In this document: positions 14,580 through 26,604 of the stretch, piece after piece
Position numbering within the stretch: position 1 is the first letter of the stretch
Layout of the letters: each line of letters begins with the position of its first letter
Source of the DNA: Diphasiastrum complanatum
Taxonomy: Eukaryota; Streptophyta; Lycopodiopsida; Lycopodiales; Lycopodiaceae
DNA: 64,000 nucleotides
Direction of reading: 5' to 3'
NCBI GenBank assembly: GCA_029204225.1
Contig: CM055103.1
Span: 50,073,470-50,137,469, forward strand
Notes under the pieces: generated by a model
Database searches by the model: none
The model's input: only the letters and a program-made list of their open reading frames with translations
What the model was told of the DNA's origin: nothing
Made by a program: the position numbers and the translations under genes

Positions 14580-16800
14580 AAAACTTGTTGTGTCCATTAA
14601 CACTTCATGCCTTTGTGAATATATCTGCAACCTCCTGCATTCTATAGTACGTTAAGCTTACCTTCTTGTTGAAAACCTTGCCCCTGATGTAGTGATATCG
14701 AATTTCAATGTGCTTACTCCTAGAGTAAAATCTAGGGTTCGTTGATAAGGCAATAGCACTCTAATTATAACATAATATAATTGTAGGGATGCTAATGTCT
14801 GATAGTAAATTTCTCAAACAAAACGCTTCTTTTATAGATTGAGAAGTAGCAATGTATTCTACTTCTGTAGAAGAAAGAATGATAGAGGTTTGTTTACGAC
14901 TGTTCCATGGAATAGGACCGTAGTTGAAGAAGAATGTAAATCCAGATGTGGACTTCTGATTGTCTACATCTCCTGCCTAGCTTGTATCAGAATATCCACT
15001 GAGCTGATGAAGATTGTCATTGCTGACTTCTCCATAGCAGATGCATTGGTCCATGGTAGCTCGAATATACTTCATGACCCTTATGAGAGCCTTCCAATGG
15101 GTAATGCCAGGATTAGCCATATATTGGCTGAGTGAGCTTACTACAAAAGAGATGTCAGGTCTTGTACAAACCATTGTGTACATGAGAGATCCAAGTATCG
15201 ATCGATAAGGATACTCTCTCATCTGCTCCTCTTCCTGCTTGGTATGGGGACATTGGTCCTTTGACAAACGCAAGACTGGATCCATCAGTGAGTGAGCTAT
15301 CTTACAATTCATTAGATTGTATCTATCAAGAACATTGTAAAGATACCTTTGTTGAGTGATATAGATCAGTCATCTCGCTCTGTCTCTGTGGATCTGAATG
15401 CCCAGACAGAAGTGAGCTTCATCCAGATCAATCATGTCAAACTCAAAAAATAGCATCTATTTAGAATCTTTGACCAAATTGGTATTGTTGCTGAAAAGCA
15501 ACATATCATCCACTTATAAGGTGATGATAATGAAGGATTGTTGCACCGACTTGGAATAGACGTTGCAATCAACAGTGCTTGGTTGGAAACCTTGTTCGAT
15601 GAGGAATGTGTTGATCCTCGGAAACCAAGCTCTGGCAGACTATTTCAAGTTGTAAAGTGTCTTATGGAGTTTACAGACATGATTCTCCATATCTTCCAGA
15701 ACATATCCTTCGGGCTGGATCATATAGATGTCTTCTTGTATAACTCCAATCAAATAAGTTGTTTGCACATCAAGTTGATGCACCTTGAGATCGGCAGTTG
15801 CAGCATATGATAGGAGGGCTCGGATCGATGAATGCTTGACTACTAGACTGAAAGTCTCACTATAGTCAACGTTGGGGATCTGAGTGAATCCTCATGCTAC
15901 TAGTCTTGCCTTCCTTCGATCAATTGCTCCATTGGCACTATACTTGATCTTGATGATCCATTTGCAATCAATGATATTGCTGCCAGTAGGAGCTTCAACT
16001 AGTGACCATGCCTAGTTCTTGATCAGAGAGGAATACTCTCTATCCATGGCTTCTCTCCAGAGATCAGAGTTTGGGTGGCTGAGTGCTTCTTTGGCTGTTG
16101 TCGGTTCATGTATCAAGAGACATGCAGACTCAAGAGTATACCTTGTAGGCTGTGTGCGCACTCGACTTGATCTTCTAGGAGGAATCGACTGATGAACCAC
16201 TCCTGGGACTTGTTGCTGGGTAGCAGCAACATCTTTGTCTAATTCGCTGTAGAATAGTGGGTCGACAATGGACACGCTTGAGCCAGAAGCTCAATAGTCG
16301 TGTCAATGGCAAGTGAAGAAGGTTCTCCTGGAACAATATCTTTGCCTTTGATGTCAACAAACTGATCCTCGATAAAGCAGTGTATTCCGACTGTACAATA
16401 TCTGCTGGGTATTGGGATCATACAGCTTGTATGTGTTATCAGATGCAGTGTATCCAATCAGGATGGTCTTGAGGCCTTGGAAGTCAAATTTCTTCCTTGT
16501 GTCTTTCGGGATCTACACGTAGGCAATGCATCCAAACACTCTTAGGTTCTTCACATAAGGCTTAGAGCTTGTCCACACCTCATGGGGTGTTTTGCTGGAG
16601 AGGGCCTTGGTTGAACATCTGTTCTGGATGTAAGCTACAGTGGAGACAGCTTCGACCCAGAAGCTCTTGGGCAGCGATGCATGTGCCAACATACATTTAG
16701 TTGATTCAACCAAAGTATGGTTCTTCCTCTCGGTTAAGCCAGTAGACTGAGGACTATAAGGAGTGATGAATTGCTGCGCAATGCTTGGCTCTGGCATTTA
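14580..16800 (-). pseudogene. pol: copia pol: C-terminal integrase, reverse transcriptase, RNase H
   Basis: Reading down from 16797: the integrase end (PYSPQSTGLTERKN with the catalytic Glu, PHEVWTSSKPYVKNLRVFGC), then a linker, then copia RT (IIDCKWIIKIKYSANG, HQLDVQTTYL, VDDMLLFS) and RNase H (GSLMYTMVCTRPDISF, GYSDTS, STEVEYIATSQS). The frame is broken many times by stops and shifts, and the first two integrase aspartates are deleted. The protein would have integrated and reverse-transcribed element DNA; this copy cannot. Confidence 0.9.
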
Positions 16801-16908
16801 TGTAGACAGTCCATTTTTCGCCTGTCTTATTTTACATGTAAATATGCAGACTGTGCGACAACACAAGAAAAATACAACAGCATGAATGGAGACAGATTAA
16901 CATAATAG

Positions 16909-18540
16909 TAAACTCTTAAGGAACGACCTGAACAAGGGGACTTAATCATATTCTGCTATGTCAGTCTAATATTAATGAGGTCGCTTTGGAACTTTATCAT
17001 GGATGGTTAGAATTAGCTACTTTCTCACCCTGCTATCAAAATGTGGATCATGATATTATTATGGAACATGCTCTAATCTGCAAGCTTATGGTGACAAATG
17101 TTTTAAAGACGACTAGATGACTGCATGGCAAAAACTTCACAAGGATGGATTTTCAAAATGCTATTGATGAACGTGATTGGATCACTACCTTTCTTTACGT
17201 GGATGGAATAGATAAAGCCTAGCATAATCCTTGTTTTATGTGCATTAACTTTGTTAGAAATTTGGTGTTACAAAGATTATCTGGTCCAGATTTTGCTCCT
17301 TTTCTAGACACTAAAAACAATAACATTGATAATGCTTTAACGGTTACTAAGCGTACTCTTTCTAACATATTACCAGATGACCTTCTCGGGATAGAAGAAT
17401 TACCCTTTCTTCTCTACACCTTTAAAGCGCATAAAAATACTTTTAGATGGATTACAAACACACATGACTGCTACTTTTCAAAGGTGACCACATTTCTTTC
17501 TGGAGCTCTTGGTATTCTGTCTCCACTCCTCATGGAGGGGGCAGGCCTCAAGGCACATTCATACTGGAACTACCTAAATGTGGATACCAACCTATTCTAG
17601 CAGTGTGACTCATCCACTGATTTCTATCTTAATGTGCCAAATAAGATCACTTATTTCTGGTCCACTGATATCTTTAAGTGTTATAAAAACATCCCTCTTA
17701 ATGGCCCAGATGGACTTAAGACCATTATACGAAAAATCATTTTGTATGCTTTCAAATTTAGCAAAAACAAAAATCTTGCCTGTAAATGGAAATCTAATTC
17801 TAATGATTGTAAGTGGAAATGGATTAGCAAACAAACTGATAAGTGGACTCTTATAGACAAACTTTTATTGTGCCAATGGAATGATTTGCTGATTGACCAT
17901 TACGTTGTCAGACTCAGAAACGAAGCCTAGAGGCAGGTTTGCGGTATACCTATGGGCTTTGCATGTTCCCCCACTTGGTGTAACTGGTACTTGTCATTTT
18001 TAAATTATAGTTTATGAAAAGACTTGCCAAATTTGGACAGGTTGAATATTTACGGGCATTCAAGAATACCTTTCGATATATAGATGACATTTGTTTTATT
18101 GATAATCCGGTTGCACTTTCTTTCTTGGATAAAGAACAACCGTGTACCATTGATAATGCTAAATGGATTTATCCTTTAGAGCATTTGACCATCAAAAGCG
18201 AGGAGACTTATGGCATTACAATAAACTTTTTGAATATTACTACTACCTTTGATTCTGAGTCTGGCATTTTTTTCTATGAGAAAGATCGATAAAAGAAGGG
18301 AACTACCTTTTCCTTTTTTCCAGTTCATTCACGTACCATCCAATAGACCGATCTTTAACTCTTATAAGGTTATCATTGCACAAATGATTGCTGCTATGTA
18401 TTGTTGTAGCGATCAAACTGATTTTATTAAAGAAGTCAATGACATTGTTTTGGCATTCCAAAAAATGGCTTTATGAAAGGAAGGCTCTACGGAATCGTCA
18501 ACAAGATTTTCTTACACAATACGTTCCCTGGTCTTATGTT
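16909..18540 (+). pseudogene. Penelope-like reverse transcriptase, frameshifted
   Basis: The element resumes after the copia insertion. In order there are CINFVRNLVLQRL and LLYTFKAHKNTFRWITN (about 17238-17500). RT motif A follows as STDIFKCYKNIPL (17660-17700), then a long insert, and GIPMGFACSPTWCNWYL at about 17943-17993. The catalytic block FRYIDDICFIDNP is at 18068-18106. After that come KRRELPFPFFQFIHVPSNRP and a C-terminal helical region to about 18475. DI..CY.NIP, GIPMG..CSP and RYIDDI are the signature of Penelope-like and related endonuclease-poor retroelements, not of LTR elements or L1. There are at least four frame changes. No GIY-YIG nuclease was seen. Confidence 0.75.
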
Positions 18541-18618
18541 CACACTACCTATTAATGCAGACTTTCTCTTGGTGGGCAGTTAGCACTCCATCTCAGGGGT
18601 TGTGGGTACGGTTGGTGG

Positions 18619-18620
<2 letters not shown>

Positions 18621-18702
<82 letters not shown>
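18621..18702 (+). repeat. (TC)41 microsatellite
   Basis: 82 bp of TC units about 80 bp after the last recognisable RT-element coding sequence. It may be part of that element's 3' end or an independent tract; the LINE-type stem-loop is not beside it. Confidence 0.95.
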
Positions 18703-18706
<4 letters not shown>

Positions 18707-18977
18707 ACTCTACTATACTTACACTACACTTCAGTTGATTTTCGAAACGGCAAAAAAGATTTTTTCCTTATGATATTTTACCAACTAAAAATGACGTATC
18801 TTGCTTAACTTAAAAATATGGCCTCAAATAATATAGTTTTTTTTTTAAAAAAAACTACTAAGTCTTTTGATGGGAAACTTGGTTCTAACGAACGGCCGTG
18901 AGCAGTGCACATGCTAAGGACTCAATCTAACGGTGAGCATCTTCTAACACCGATGCACCAAAGGGTGCTGGGTTTTC

Positions 18978-19143
18978 TATAAAAGAGAAGAGTACTACAA
19001 CTCTAAGTTTCACTCTTCTTGCTTTCTCTTTCCTTTTGCTCTCTTGGTTGGCTTCTCTACTACTGCCATCCTTGCTTGGAGAGGAGGAAACTTGTGTAAG
19101 CTTTGCGGAAGAGTATTCGGGTGGAGTTTATTGCAATCAACAG
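18978..19143 (+). promoter_or_regulatory. promoter-like segment with TATA box and splice donor
   Basis: TATAAAAG at 18978-18985 is followed by CT-rich leader-like sequence and, at 19141-19149, CAG|GTAAGAA, a near-perfect plant 5' splice site. This is how a gene with a non-coding first exon looks. I found no convincing coding exon downstream, only the short ORFs at 19223-19495 and 19612-19932. It could equally be the promoter of an old LTR or other element. Confidence 0.4.
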
Positions 19144-19222
19144 GTAAGAATGCTATGGTTCTTTTGATTGAATGATCATTTGCAAAGGGAAAGCATTATT
19201 AGTTTCATTTGCTGGAATGTGA

Positions 19223-19932
19223 ATGAACTCACAATGGTTTGATCATTATAGATACTACATTCTTACTTTCGAGATACATGCTCGGAAGCAAATATTTGTG
19301 GATGATTGCTCAAAAGCGATAATACACGCTACTTCAGATTTGATACTTATCACCTTGCTGTTCTTATTTGATTCTGACAGCGATTTGCTACCAAGAGATG
19401 GTGTAGCAACTATGCACATAAACTTGAATGCATTTTGTAAGTGTGATGGGACAGCGGACTCTGTCCTACTGACAGCCACTTCAACTGATGCATGAACTTA
19501 CACCAAACCAGAATCTAGAACTAGAAAAGACTCTTCTTCAAATGTAGATGTGGTGAAAAGTGTAAAAATAGCTCTTCCATCATTTGGTTTGATCATGCTA
19601 TCTGGTTCATTATGAATAACCTTGCCAAGTTTTTTCCTGGTGCTTTCCTCCAAAATCAGATTAACGCTTTTTTCATATGGCTAAATAAACTTGTTAGAGA
19701 TGTGGTAAAATCACATATTAATTTTCTCTTTATCTGCAAATACATGACTGATGTCTCTATTGAACTTGCCAAAGACTCCTCCGCCAAATTACTTGCACCT
19801 TTGGGAGATGCCAAAAATATCCGAGAAATAGAGCGCCTTTTAAAACATCCCAATTTTTCTACCCTCCAAGACAAGTACTTCCAGAACTCAAACAAAAGGA
19901 CAGGCTCTTTTAATTTGAACAATCCGACCTAA
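19223..19932 (+). CDS. two unidentified short ORFs (19223-19495 and 19612-19932)
   Basis: The first ORF (90 codons) has mixed hydrophobic and acidic sequence (FLFDSDSDLLPRDG). The second (106 codons) is helical-looking and charged (IEL.KDSSAKLLAPLGDAKNIREIERLLKHP) and is followed, past a stop, by a Lys/Arg patch (GKKKRGSDFK). I do not recognise either. Their position after a promoter-like segment and before the Helitron would suit exons or relics of the neighbouring elements. Confidence 0.25.
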
Positions 19933-20239
19933 GTCATTTCCGGTTCAGGAATGGGAAAGAAAAAGCGTGGCTCAGATTTCAAAGCAAATGAAGGATAGAG
20001 CAGTGGCAACAAAGATGAGTTACCAATCAAAAAGCTGAATTTTTACAGATCCTAATCGATGTGTAGGATGACGCAAACTGGCATCCATGAAGGATGATAG
20101 CAAAAGTATTTCAGGAGGTTGTACTCTAGTATCTGGCGCATCCATAGTCTGGATAAGCAAGAACCAAAAACAGTAGCTCAATCTTCCTATGAAGTGTATA
20201 TTGATGATTCAGATTCAGAATTATAAATTCATTTTTGAT

Positions 20240-21270
20240 CAATAGTTTCTGTTTGTCTAAAATTGTCTTAATTTGTCTCTTAATTCCGCACGCATATTCA
20301 ATTAGAGCAAATATTGTTCAGTTAGTAGATAGATCAGAAATAGACTAGATTGAAGACATTGATATTAGTTTGCTTTATTCAAACTTTCATCGCATTCTCT
20401 GTGGAAGAATTATTACTATTTTTCCTACAAATGGTTGGAAATAGGAATGAATCTAGTAAATCTATGAAATGTTCTTCCACTTGTGGTAGCTCAATTTTTT
20501 TTTCGTGAAGGGCTTGTGTAGGAAAAACATACTAGAACTTGATAATATACCTCCATATGTGATAGCCAATACGATTTGATGAGAACATACATATGGAAAT
20601 TAATCAAAGAAAACATGGTATGTTTGTAATGCTTCTATAAAATATAAACATAGAATATGCTACATTGTATTTCAATTGATTGGAGCTTTTTTTTATTGCA
20701 AAATCTAGCTTTTTTGTCGATGTTTCAATTGAAACTAAAAGACGTTACAAATCATTAAGGATAGATCACAAGAAAATCATTGTTTGATAATGTGATTGCA
20801 TGCGATCTACATATTGAAAACGAGTCTTCCAGGAAAGGGTCCCTTGATAGATTGCTAAAACAAAACTTGCAACATAGCCCGCTATTTAGACGCTTTTACA
20901 CCATCATGTATGAGAGAAGTTCTTTTGACTATAATTTAGCTTTCATCTCGCTATATGATCCATCGGTCGCTTTGTCTTCGACAATATTCCATATCAAAAC
21001 ATGACTACTGATCCATTTCAAAAATCATATGTTTTGCTAGAAGATACAACCCCATCATCGAGGTGTAATGAGCAACACAAACATGATATTTGTCAAGATT
21101 TCAATCTAAAATTAAGGAAAAGCAACAAAATTTATTCAAAGCAATTAGAACTCAAAAATAATAGTTGGCATAGTTAAAAACCTAGTTTGACGTAAAAAAC
21201 AACCATGTTTCCTTTTTTATTAACAATTGCTCGTGGATTTTATGATGGGAATATAAGCTTTTTTTTATTA
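20240..21270. other. AT-rich gap without identified gene
   Basis: One 74-codon ORF on the + strand (20780-21004) is open but has no motif. Stops are frequent in other frames. It may be the 5' part of the Helitron that follows. Confidence 0.3.
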
Positions 21271-21419
21271 GGTTGTGGGCGAGTTCTTTCTTTTTAGTTT
21301 TTACATCATATCCACCCTCTATGATAATCTTATACCAAATTAGACAAGCAATTTTGATATTCAGCAGTGTCCCATCAAGAATATTACAAAGAGATATAAT
21401 CAATTATCTTTCAAAAAAT

Positions 21420-22454
21420 AAGAAAGCATCTGAACAACAAGTATCTAGTCATGATTTGAAATATACTTTATCGATTGATATTCCAAACATGCCATCTTGG
21501 CATCGACACAATCTCAAAGAATTTCTAACAATGGTTGAACATTTGGGACTTTCTCATTTTTTTTTTGACATTGATTGTAGATGAAATTCAGAGACAAGAT
21601 GATTTGAAATCACTAAAATAGAAAACGTTGCACAACAAATAAACATGGATTTTGATTGGAAAAATTATCCAATTGAGTGCGCAATGATTTTGTAGCACAA
21701 TTGGAAAGACTCATGAAAGATTATTTGCTTTCAAAACACTTATTATTAGATAGGATCAAATACCCTATAATTCGTTATGAGATTCAAAAAGAGGATATGT
21801 TCATGCACATATTATGTTGTGGATTCAATAAGAAGACTTGGAAAAATGAAATTGTTGCATGTGTTCCAGCAAAATGGAATGAACAATTGCATGAATTTGA
21901 AGAGCCTACTAATAAATTTGATAGAGAATCATACAATTTGGTCTTAAAAAAACAAATCCATTATTGTCGAAAAAGTTGAACACTAAAAGGAAATTCATGA
22001 AAATATGGATTTCCATGTGAACCATTTCATTACCAACACATCTAAGTCCCAAAAATAGAAAATGGATAAATTATCGACCTACACATGAAGATAGGAATGT
22101 AGTACCATACCACCATAATATATTCTTTCTTTGGAAAGTGCATATGAACTTAAAAAGGATTTCCAACACAAACCGGTCATACTACATTTCAAAATATGCT
22201 ATAAAATCCAAACCATCTGGACATTTGAATTCAGAAATAGAGGATGCAAAACAATAGGATTGAAGCACATAGGTAGCAACATGTTGAAACTGATTGCAAC
22301 ATCAATCTTAACAAAGCCAACGAGTCTTGATGAAATAACCTTTAGTTGTTTGCAAATTCCCATAGTATTGACTAGAGAGACAAACATTCATAGTCCACAA
22401 CTTGTTTGCAATTTTGATAAATCACATTTACACAAAAAATGCAATACCAACTGA
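21420..22454 (+). pseudogene. Helitron Rep (replication initiator) domain, broken
   Basis: The Helitron-like N-terminal domain is recognisable from MPSWHRHNLKEFLTMVEHLGLSHFF (about 21489-21565). After a shift come LDRIKYPIIRYEIQKEDMFMHIL and EIVACVPAKWNEQLHEF (21677-21979). The HxH metal site of Rep has decayed here to FMHIL. A Cys-rich CRKS...KYGFPC stretch follows near 21970-22010. The block ending IATSILTKPTSLDEITFSCLQIPI (about 22287-22370) matches the conserved segment before the helicase. The protein would nick and join DNA in rolling-circle transposition. At least five breaks make it inactive. Confidence 0.8.
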
Positions 22455-23330
22455 TTTTTGCAATAGACTAATATCTTAAGGAACATTTATTGTGATAGAT
22501 GAGATGCCCATGCTAATTCCTCAAATATTAACATATGTTATTCATCAAGAAACTTAGGTAAAAAACAATCATCTACAACTCTACCTGAAAATTATATTCT
22601 TCTTCTAGTGGGTGATCATCCATAGCTTCTAGCATTTGTAAACACAAATCAGAATCGCTTTGTTTAATATGTCATATTTCAAACTGTCCGTTTTGAGAAA
22701 TTGTAACACACATCCATTTATGCTATTCTATTAGACATGATGAGGATCCTGAATAACTCTAAACAAAATAAGATTTGAGAAGGCAACACAATTGGAAATA
22801 GACAACATATTAACTAGTTGCGTATTTCCTAGGTCTGATATATTCAATATAGCAAACGATAATACAACCATCATATGCACTCATAAAGAGGATGTGCTCC
22901 ATTTCAACAGCTACATGTTGGAAAAGCTATTTCCTACTTATGATATACAAGAAATTTTTATTAAAAAAAATGTTGCATTGCATGATGAGTTGACAACATA
23001 GATCAATGATCCATTTTCATCAAATTCCAAACATAGCAATAGGAGCGAAGGTGATGGTACTTGCAAATTCCATATTTTAAATGGTATAGTCAATGGATTC
23101 ATAGCCAACATAATTGTCTTGAAATATTCAAAGAGTGAATCGAAAACAATTGTCATTGAAACTGAAATCCATAAAAAAAAAATTCAATATAACAAGATAT
23201 GCATTTGCAAAAAATAAATTTGACACAAAGATATTTTACAAATCTACATTTCCAATATTGTTGGTATATGTTATGATTGCACATAAAGTAAAAGGTGTCA
23301 CCATCAGAAAAAAAAAAAAATAGATATAAG
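22455..23330 (+). pseudogene. Helitron Pif1-like helicase, broken
   Basis: A Walker B-like block GTFIVIDEMPMLIP is read at about 22483-22530. A segment typical of the Pif1 C-terminal half follows at 22792-23001 (TTIICTHKEDVLHFNSYMLEKL, then ALHDELTT), then IAIGAKVMVLANS around 23030. A last motif at about 23258-23312 (PILLVYVMIAHKVKGVTI) corresponds to the YAMTIHKSQG helicase motif. The Walker A loop was not found, so part is deleted. Helicase would unwind the strand displaced by Rep. Confidence 0.72.
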
Positions 23331-23494
23331 ATCAAACTTTTCTGCTGGTTTGATTTATGTCATGCTATCTTGAGTGATAAAACAAGAATGTTTACTATTA
23401 ACAACTAGATTAACACCAAAACTTCAGGCGATATTGATTTTTGTTTGAAATACTAGTGTTTCAAATTTCATGGTATTTTTTTAATATATCATAA

Positions 23495-24410
23495 TCACTT
23501 CCATCCGTCATCCATATATATGGTAGTGCCACGTAATTGGGCTCTGCAGTGTAAAGCCTCTTTGCAGCTATCTAGGGATGTGAAGCGAATGATCAGTGTA
23601 CTTGCATCTCTGGTGGTCCTCCAAGCTGTATCTAGCCCATCTGTCACATTATCTAGAGTGGTTTTAAGAAATCTCATAGCCTCGGCAATGGCATCCTGTG
23701 TATTTGATATCCCACGAACCCTGATATTATGGGCCTTTTGCTCCCTTGATCGCTCTTCCGACATAGTAGCTAAGATGACTGAGGAAATGAAGGTGCTAGG
23801 CTTGGTGCCTTTTTTCAAGACTGTTGCCCATGAATCTTTATGCTGCTCAATTTATTTTCAAACTCTCGTCTCATGGTGGTGGTCGATTCCAAGGCTGCAA
23901 CTTGCTTAGTGTTGATCACCTGCTCCAATGAAGCGACTTTGGACTGCAACACATTCTTTTCACTATTTCCTTTAGTTGTGAAAGTTCCTATTTCAAAAGC
24001 TGGAAATCGGCTTTCATTTGGTCAATTTTCCAGGAGAAAAATAGTTTGGTTGATTTGGAGGGAGTGTATGGGATGGGTGTTGTAGATGGGGGGCTGTGGA
24101 TTATTGGAAAATAGGGGTAGGAAGGAGGCCGGTAGGGATGGCCAAACTGATAGGATTGGAGATTAATGAAGACGAGGAAGAGGCAGAAGTAGAGGAAGAA
24201 GAAGGTGAAAGATAGGAAGGATCAATAGAAGAGAGAGAAGAAGAGGAGGAAGAGAATGGGAGTGGGAAAGAAGAAGGGTCTTCCAGTGAGGGGTAAGACA
24301 GGTCAATAGGCAGCAAGGGGGAGGGTAGATATGTAGGCAGCAAGGGGGAGGGCAGATCTGAGGGCAGCGAGAGGTAGGCTAGGTCTGCAGGCAGGGGTTC
24401 TGTAGACAAT
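23495..24410 (-). pseudogene. LINE (L1-like) ORF1 fragment
   Basis: Reading down from 24409: a Ser/Pro-rich N terminus (SSSSSSLSSIDPSYLSPSSSS), a broken linker with coiled-coil character, then AHNIRVRGISNTQDAIAEA, DTAWRTTRDASTLIIRF and CKEALHCRAQLRGTTIYMDD. This is the RNA-binding ORF1 type of plant L1-like LINEs, also seen at 31.0-31.9 and 40.8-41.2 kb. The coding sequence is cut at about 23495. No ORF2 or 3' tail follows, so it is a fragment. Confidence 0.75.
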
Positions 24411-25175
24411 CACGAAAGAGGGGGGGGGGGGTAGTTCCAATGAGCAGTGGAGGGGTGCATCTCTCTTGTCTTTATATTCCATTTGATGTTTTTATTTCTA
24501 TTGCCTCTTTGTGATATTTGCAGATTAACACAATAAGAAATGGCATTTGACAATGATTATGATCCAAAAGAGGTAAGTACAAATTTTCTTTGAATCTAGG
24601 TTCCTTAATGCCTTTTCTCACATTAACTAGAATGCCTAATTTCAAGTTTTAGCTGTTTCAAAAATTGAGAGCCAAAACATCCCCTTGCAAGAGCTCTTTT
24701 GAAACAATCTCATCCATGGAAAATATCTACCACACAAGAAAACAAATGTTCTTGCTAAACTCTTCTGGCATTGATCCATATATGTACAATCAAGGTTTTC
24801 AGACCAATTTAGGTCTTCGCAGGTGCATTGAACAAAAAAACATGACAAAGATGAGTATGTGAATCAATATCACAAAAATCCAATTGATGGTATATTACAT
24901 TCTTGTTCTTTTGTAATATTATAATAATTTCTTTTGCTAAATGTCTACTTTCTTTCAAATAGTCCATAGAATAATAATTCCAAAGAGATCTTTTCGTATA
25001 TTATTGTTATTTCGTTTCTTGAAACATTTGTATAACATATTTTTTATAAACATTCCTACATCAATCACATCAAATAGACCAACACCACAACATTTTGATG
25101 CAATGTTAAATAAAAATTGAGCAAGAAATATTTACTTTGGATACAAAATTTCAGTTGGTGACTGGAAGGACATGG
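24411..25175. other. gap with exon-like pieces of unknown origin
   Basis: A G10 run lies at about 24420-24430. At about 24525-24573 an acceptor-like TTTGCAG, an ATG-containing segment reading MAFDNDYDPKE and a donor-like GAG|GTAAGT lie in order, as in a small first coding exon. An ORF at 24665-24862 follows. I recognise neither product. They may be host exons or gene fragments carried by a transposon. Confidence 0.25.
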
Positions 25176-26397
25176 TGTTGGATTATTCTCCTTCTTATTA
25201 ATTGACTAATTGGTTTTAATTCTCATCCATTGTTTATCCAGTTCTGCGGATTTTCCCGTGTCTTTACACAGCTTGCAGATTTACAAGTGTTTTTACACAG
25301 TCTGGAGAAATACACGGAGTTTGACAATAGTGTCACATTTTCTCTCTCTAAAATTCAGATACTGTCGCCTGTCAGGAATTACGTGTAAAAATGCAATGTC
25401 GCATTTTTTGCATTTTTCGCCTCTCACGATTTGCGAGTAAATATGTAGAGTCTCATTTTTCGCATTTTTCAAAGTGCCTCAAATGTTAAGGAAATGACTC
25501 TGGCAAAGTGTGGGGCTACCCTAAATGATATTTAAGGACACTGTCGGGTTTTTTGCAAAAAGCCGACACTATCATTTTTTTGCGACACTGTTGTCTGTGG
25601 CAGTTTTAGTTCATTTCTGCAGAGTGACAGTTTTAGTTCATTTATGCAAACAGAGTGTTTACGGCCAATTTTCACCACTTATCAACAATCAATTTTTGAG
25701 AAGGAACTGGATGAATGCCAACGGACACCAGCCAACTAGCAATTGCATTTGACGACCTAATTACTTAGTATACATCTCTTTTCAAGTTCTGAAGTTTTTG
25801 ATCAATAGATCAGCAAGTATTGAATAGTTAGCTCTCTCTCTCCCAAGCCTGTGAGCTTGAATACTCCTAAGCATTCTAGCTCACTTCTTAGAGTTGTTTA
25901 GAGATTGCTATTGCGCTTACTGCTTATTAGCATTGCGCTTAATTCAGACTTTCATTTTAGCCGCTCAAAGATAGCTTAGAGTATGTGGCTTCGATTCACA
26001 ACTTATTGTACTCATTTACTTCTGTTTCATACTGAATCAATACTATCTTTTATTGCGTTCAGGTTCGTCTCATAATGTATGCACTTCTGTAGTTCTTCGC
26101 GACCAATTATTTGTCTGATAATTCAATGCATTATTGTTTGGCTACGTAATCACTGTAGTAATGATGATTTAAAAGTTAGTTACTATAAGATCGAACATGA
26201 TTTCTATCACTATTGTTTTGTTTGAAATTGATAGGCGTAGTCATGCATGAAGAAAGAGGAAGATAGTCTATTCCACTACGCACGATAATTTTTTCTTTCT
26301 TGTCGTTTGAATGTTTTTTATTCGAATCTTATTCGACCTACGAATTCTTTTTATTCGAATCTTATTCGACCTATCTTTCACATACCTCTTTCCGACA
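25176..26397 (+). repeat. 5' LTR of copia element (1222 bp)
   Basis: Starts TGTTGGATTATTC and ends TCCGACA next to the primer-binding site. It contains about 180 bp (roughly 25300-25490) that are absent from the 3' LTR. A TTCGAATCTTATTCGACCTA unit occurs twice near its end. The segment around 26140-26280 (GGCTACGTAATC, GATAGGCGTAGTCATGC) is shared with the LTR fragment at 36.8-36.9 kb. Confidence 0.9.
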
Positions 26398-26409
26398 TGG
26401 TATCAAAGC
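26398..26409 (+). promoter_or_regulatory. primer-binding site, initiator tRNA-Met type
   Basis: TGGTATCAAAGC directly follows the LTR end. It is the copia consensus with one change (AAAGC for AGAGC). Confidence 0.9.
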
Positions 26410-26604
26410 GTTGATTCTTCTTCAGGGCCTAATACTATTTCGATATCAGAGCAAAAGCTCTAATACTTGATATCTTTCGCGATATCAAATTGATATCATA
26501 TTCTTTAGTTCCTTTCATTGTTTCAGTATCAGAGAATTCATTTCCTATTGTTGGCATGACTACATCTTAGCATTATCGATACAATCGACAGGACTAAGTT
26601 CCAG

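Larger units (their letters stand above)
13930..16908 (-). mobile_element. Ty1/copia element, minus strand, 5' part deleted
   Basis: On the minus strand this copy has a short 5' LTR remnant (about 16815-16905), pol from the end of integrase to RNase H, a polypurine tract (14526-14536) and a 3' LTR starting TGTTGGATT at 14525. The 5' remnant and the 3' LTR share an approximately 85-bp block (14405-14490 and 16817-16905). A deletion joins the 5' LTR directly to mid-integrase at about 16800, removing the leader, gag, protease and integrase core. Its LTR belongs to the same family as those at 25.2 and 36.1 kb. The 3' LTR outer boundary (about 13930) is approximate. Confidence 0.85.
21270..23330 (+). 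mobile_element. decayed Helitron (Rep plus Pif1-type helicase)
   Basis: Segments of a Helitron RepHel protein occur in the right order on the + strand, split by many stops and frameshifts. The termini (5' TC, 3' CTRR after a hairpin) were not located. It is the only rolling-circle element in the window. Confidence 0.8.
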
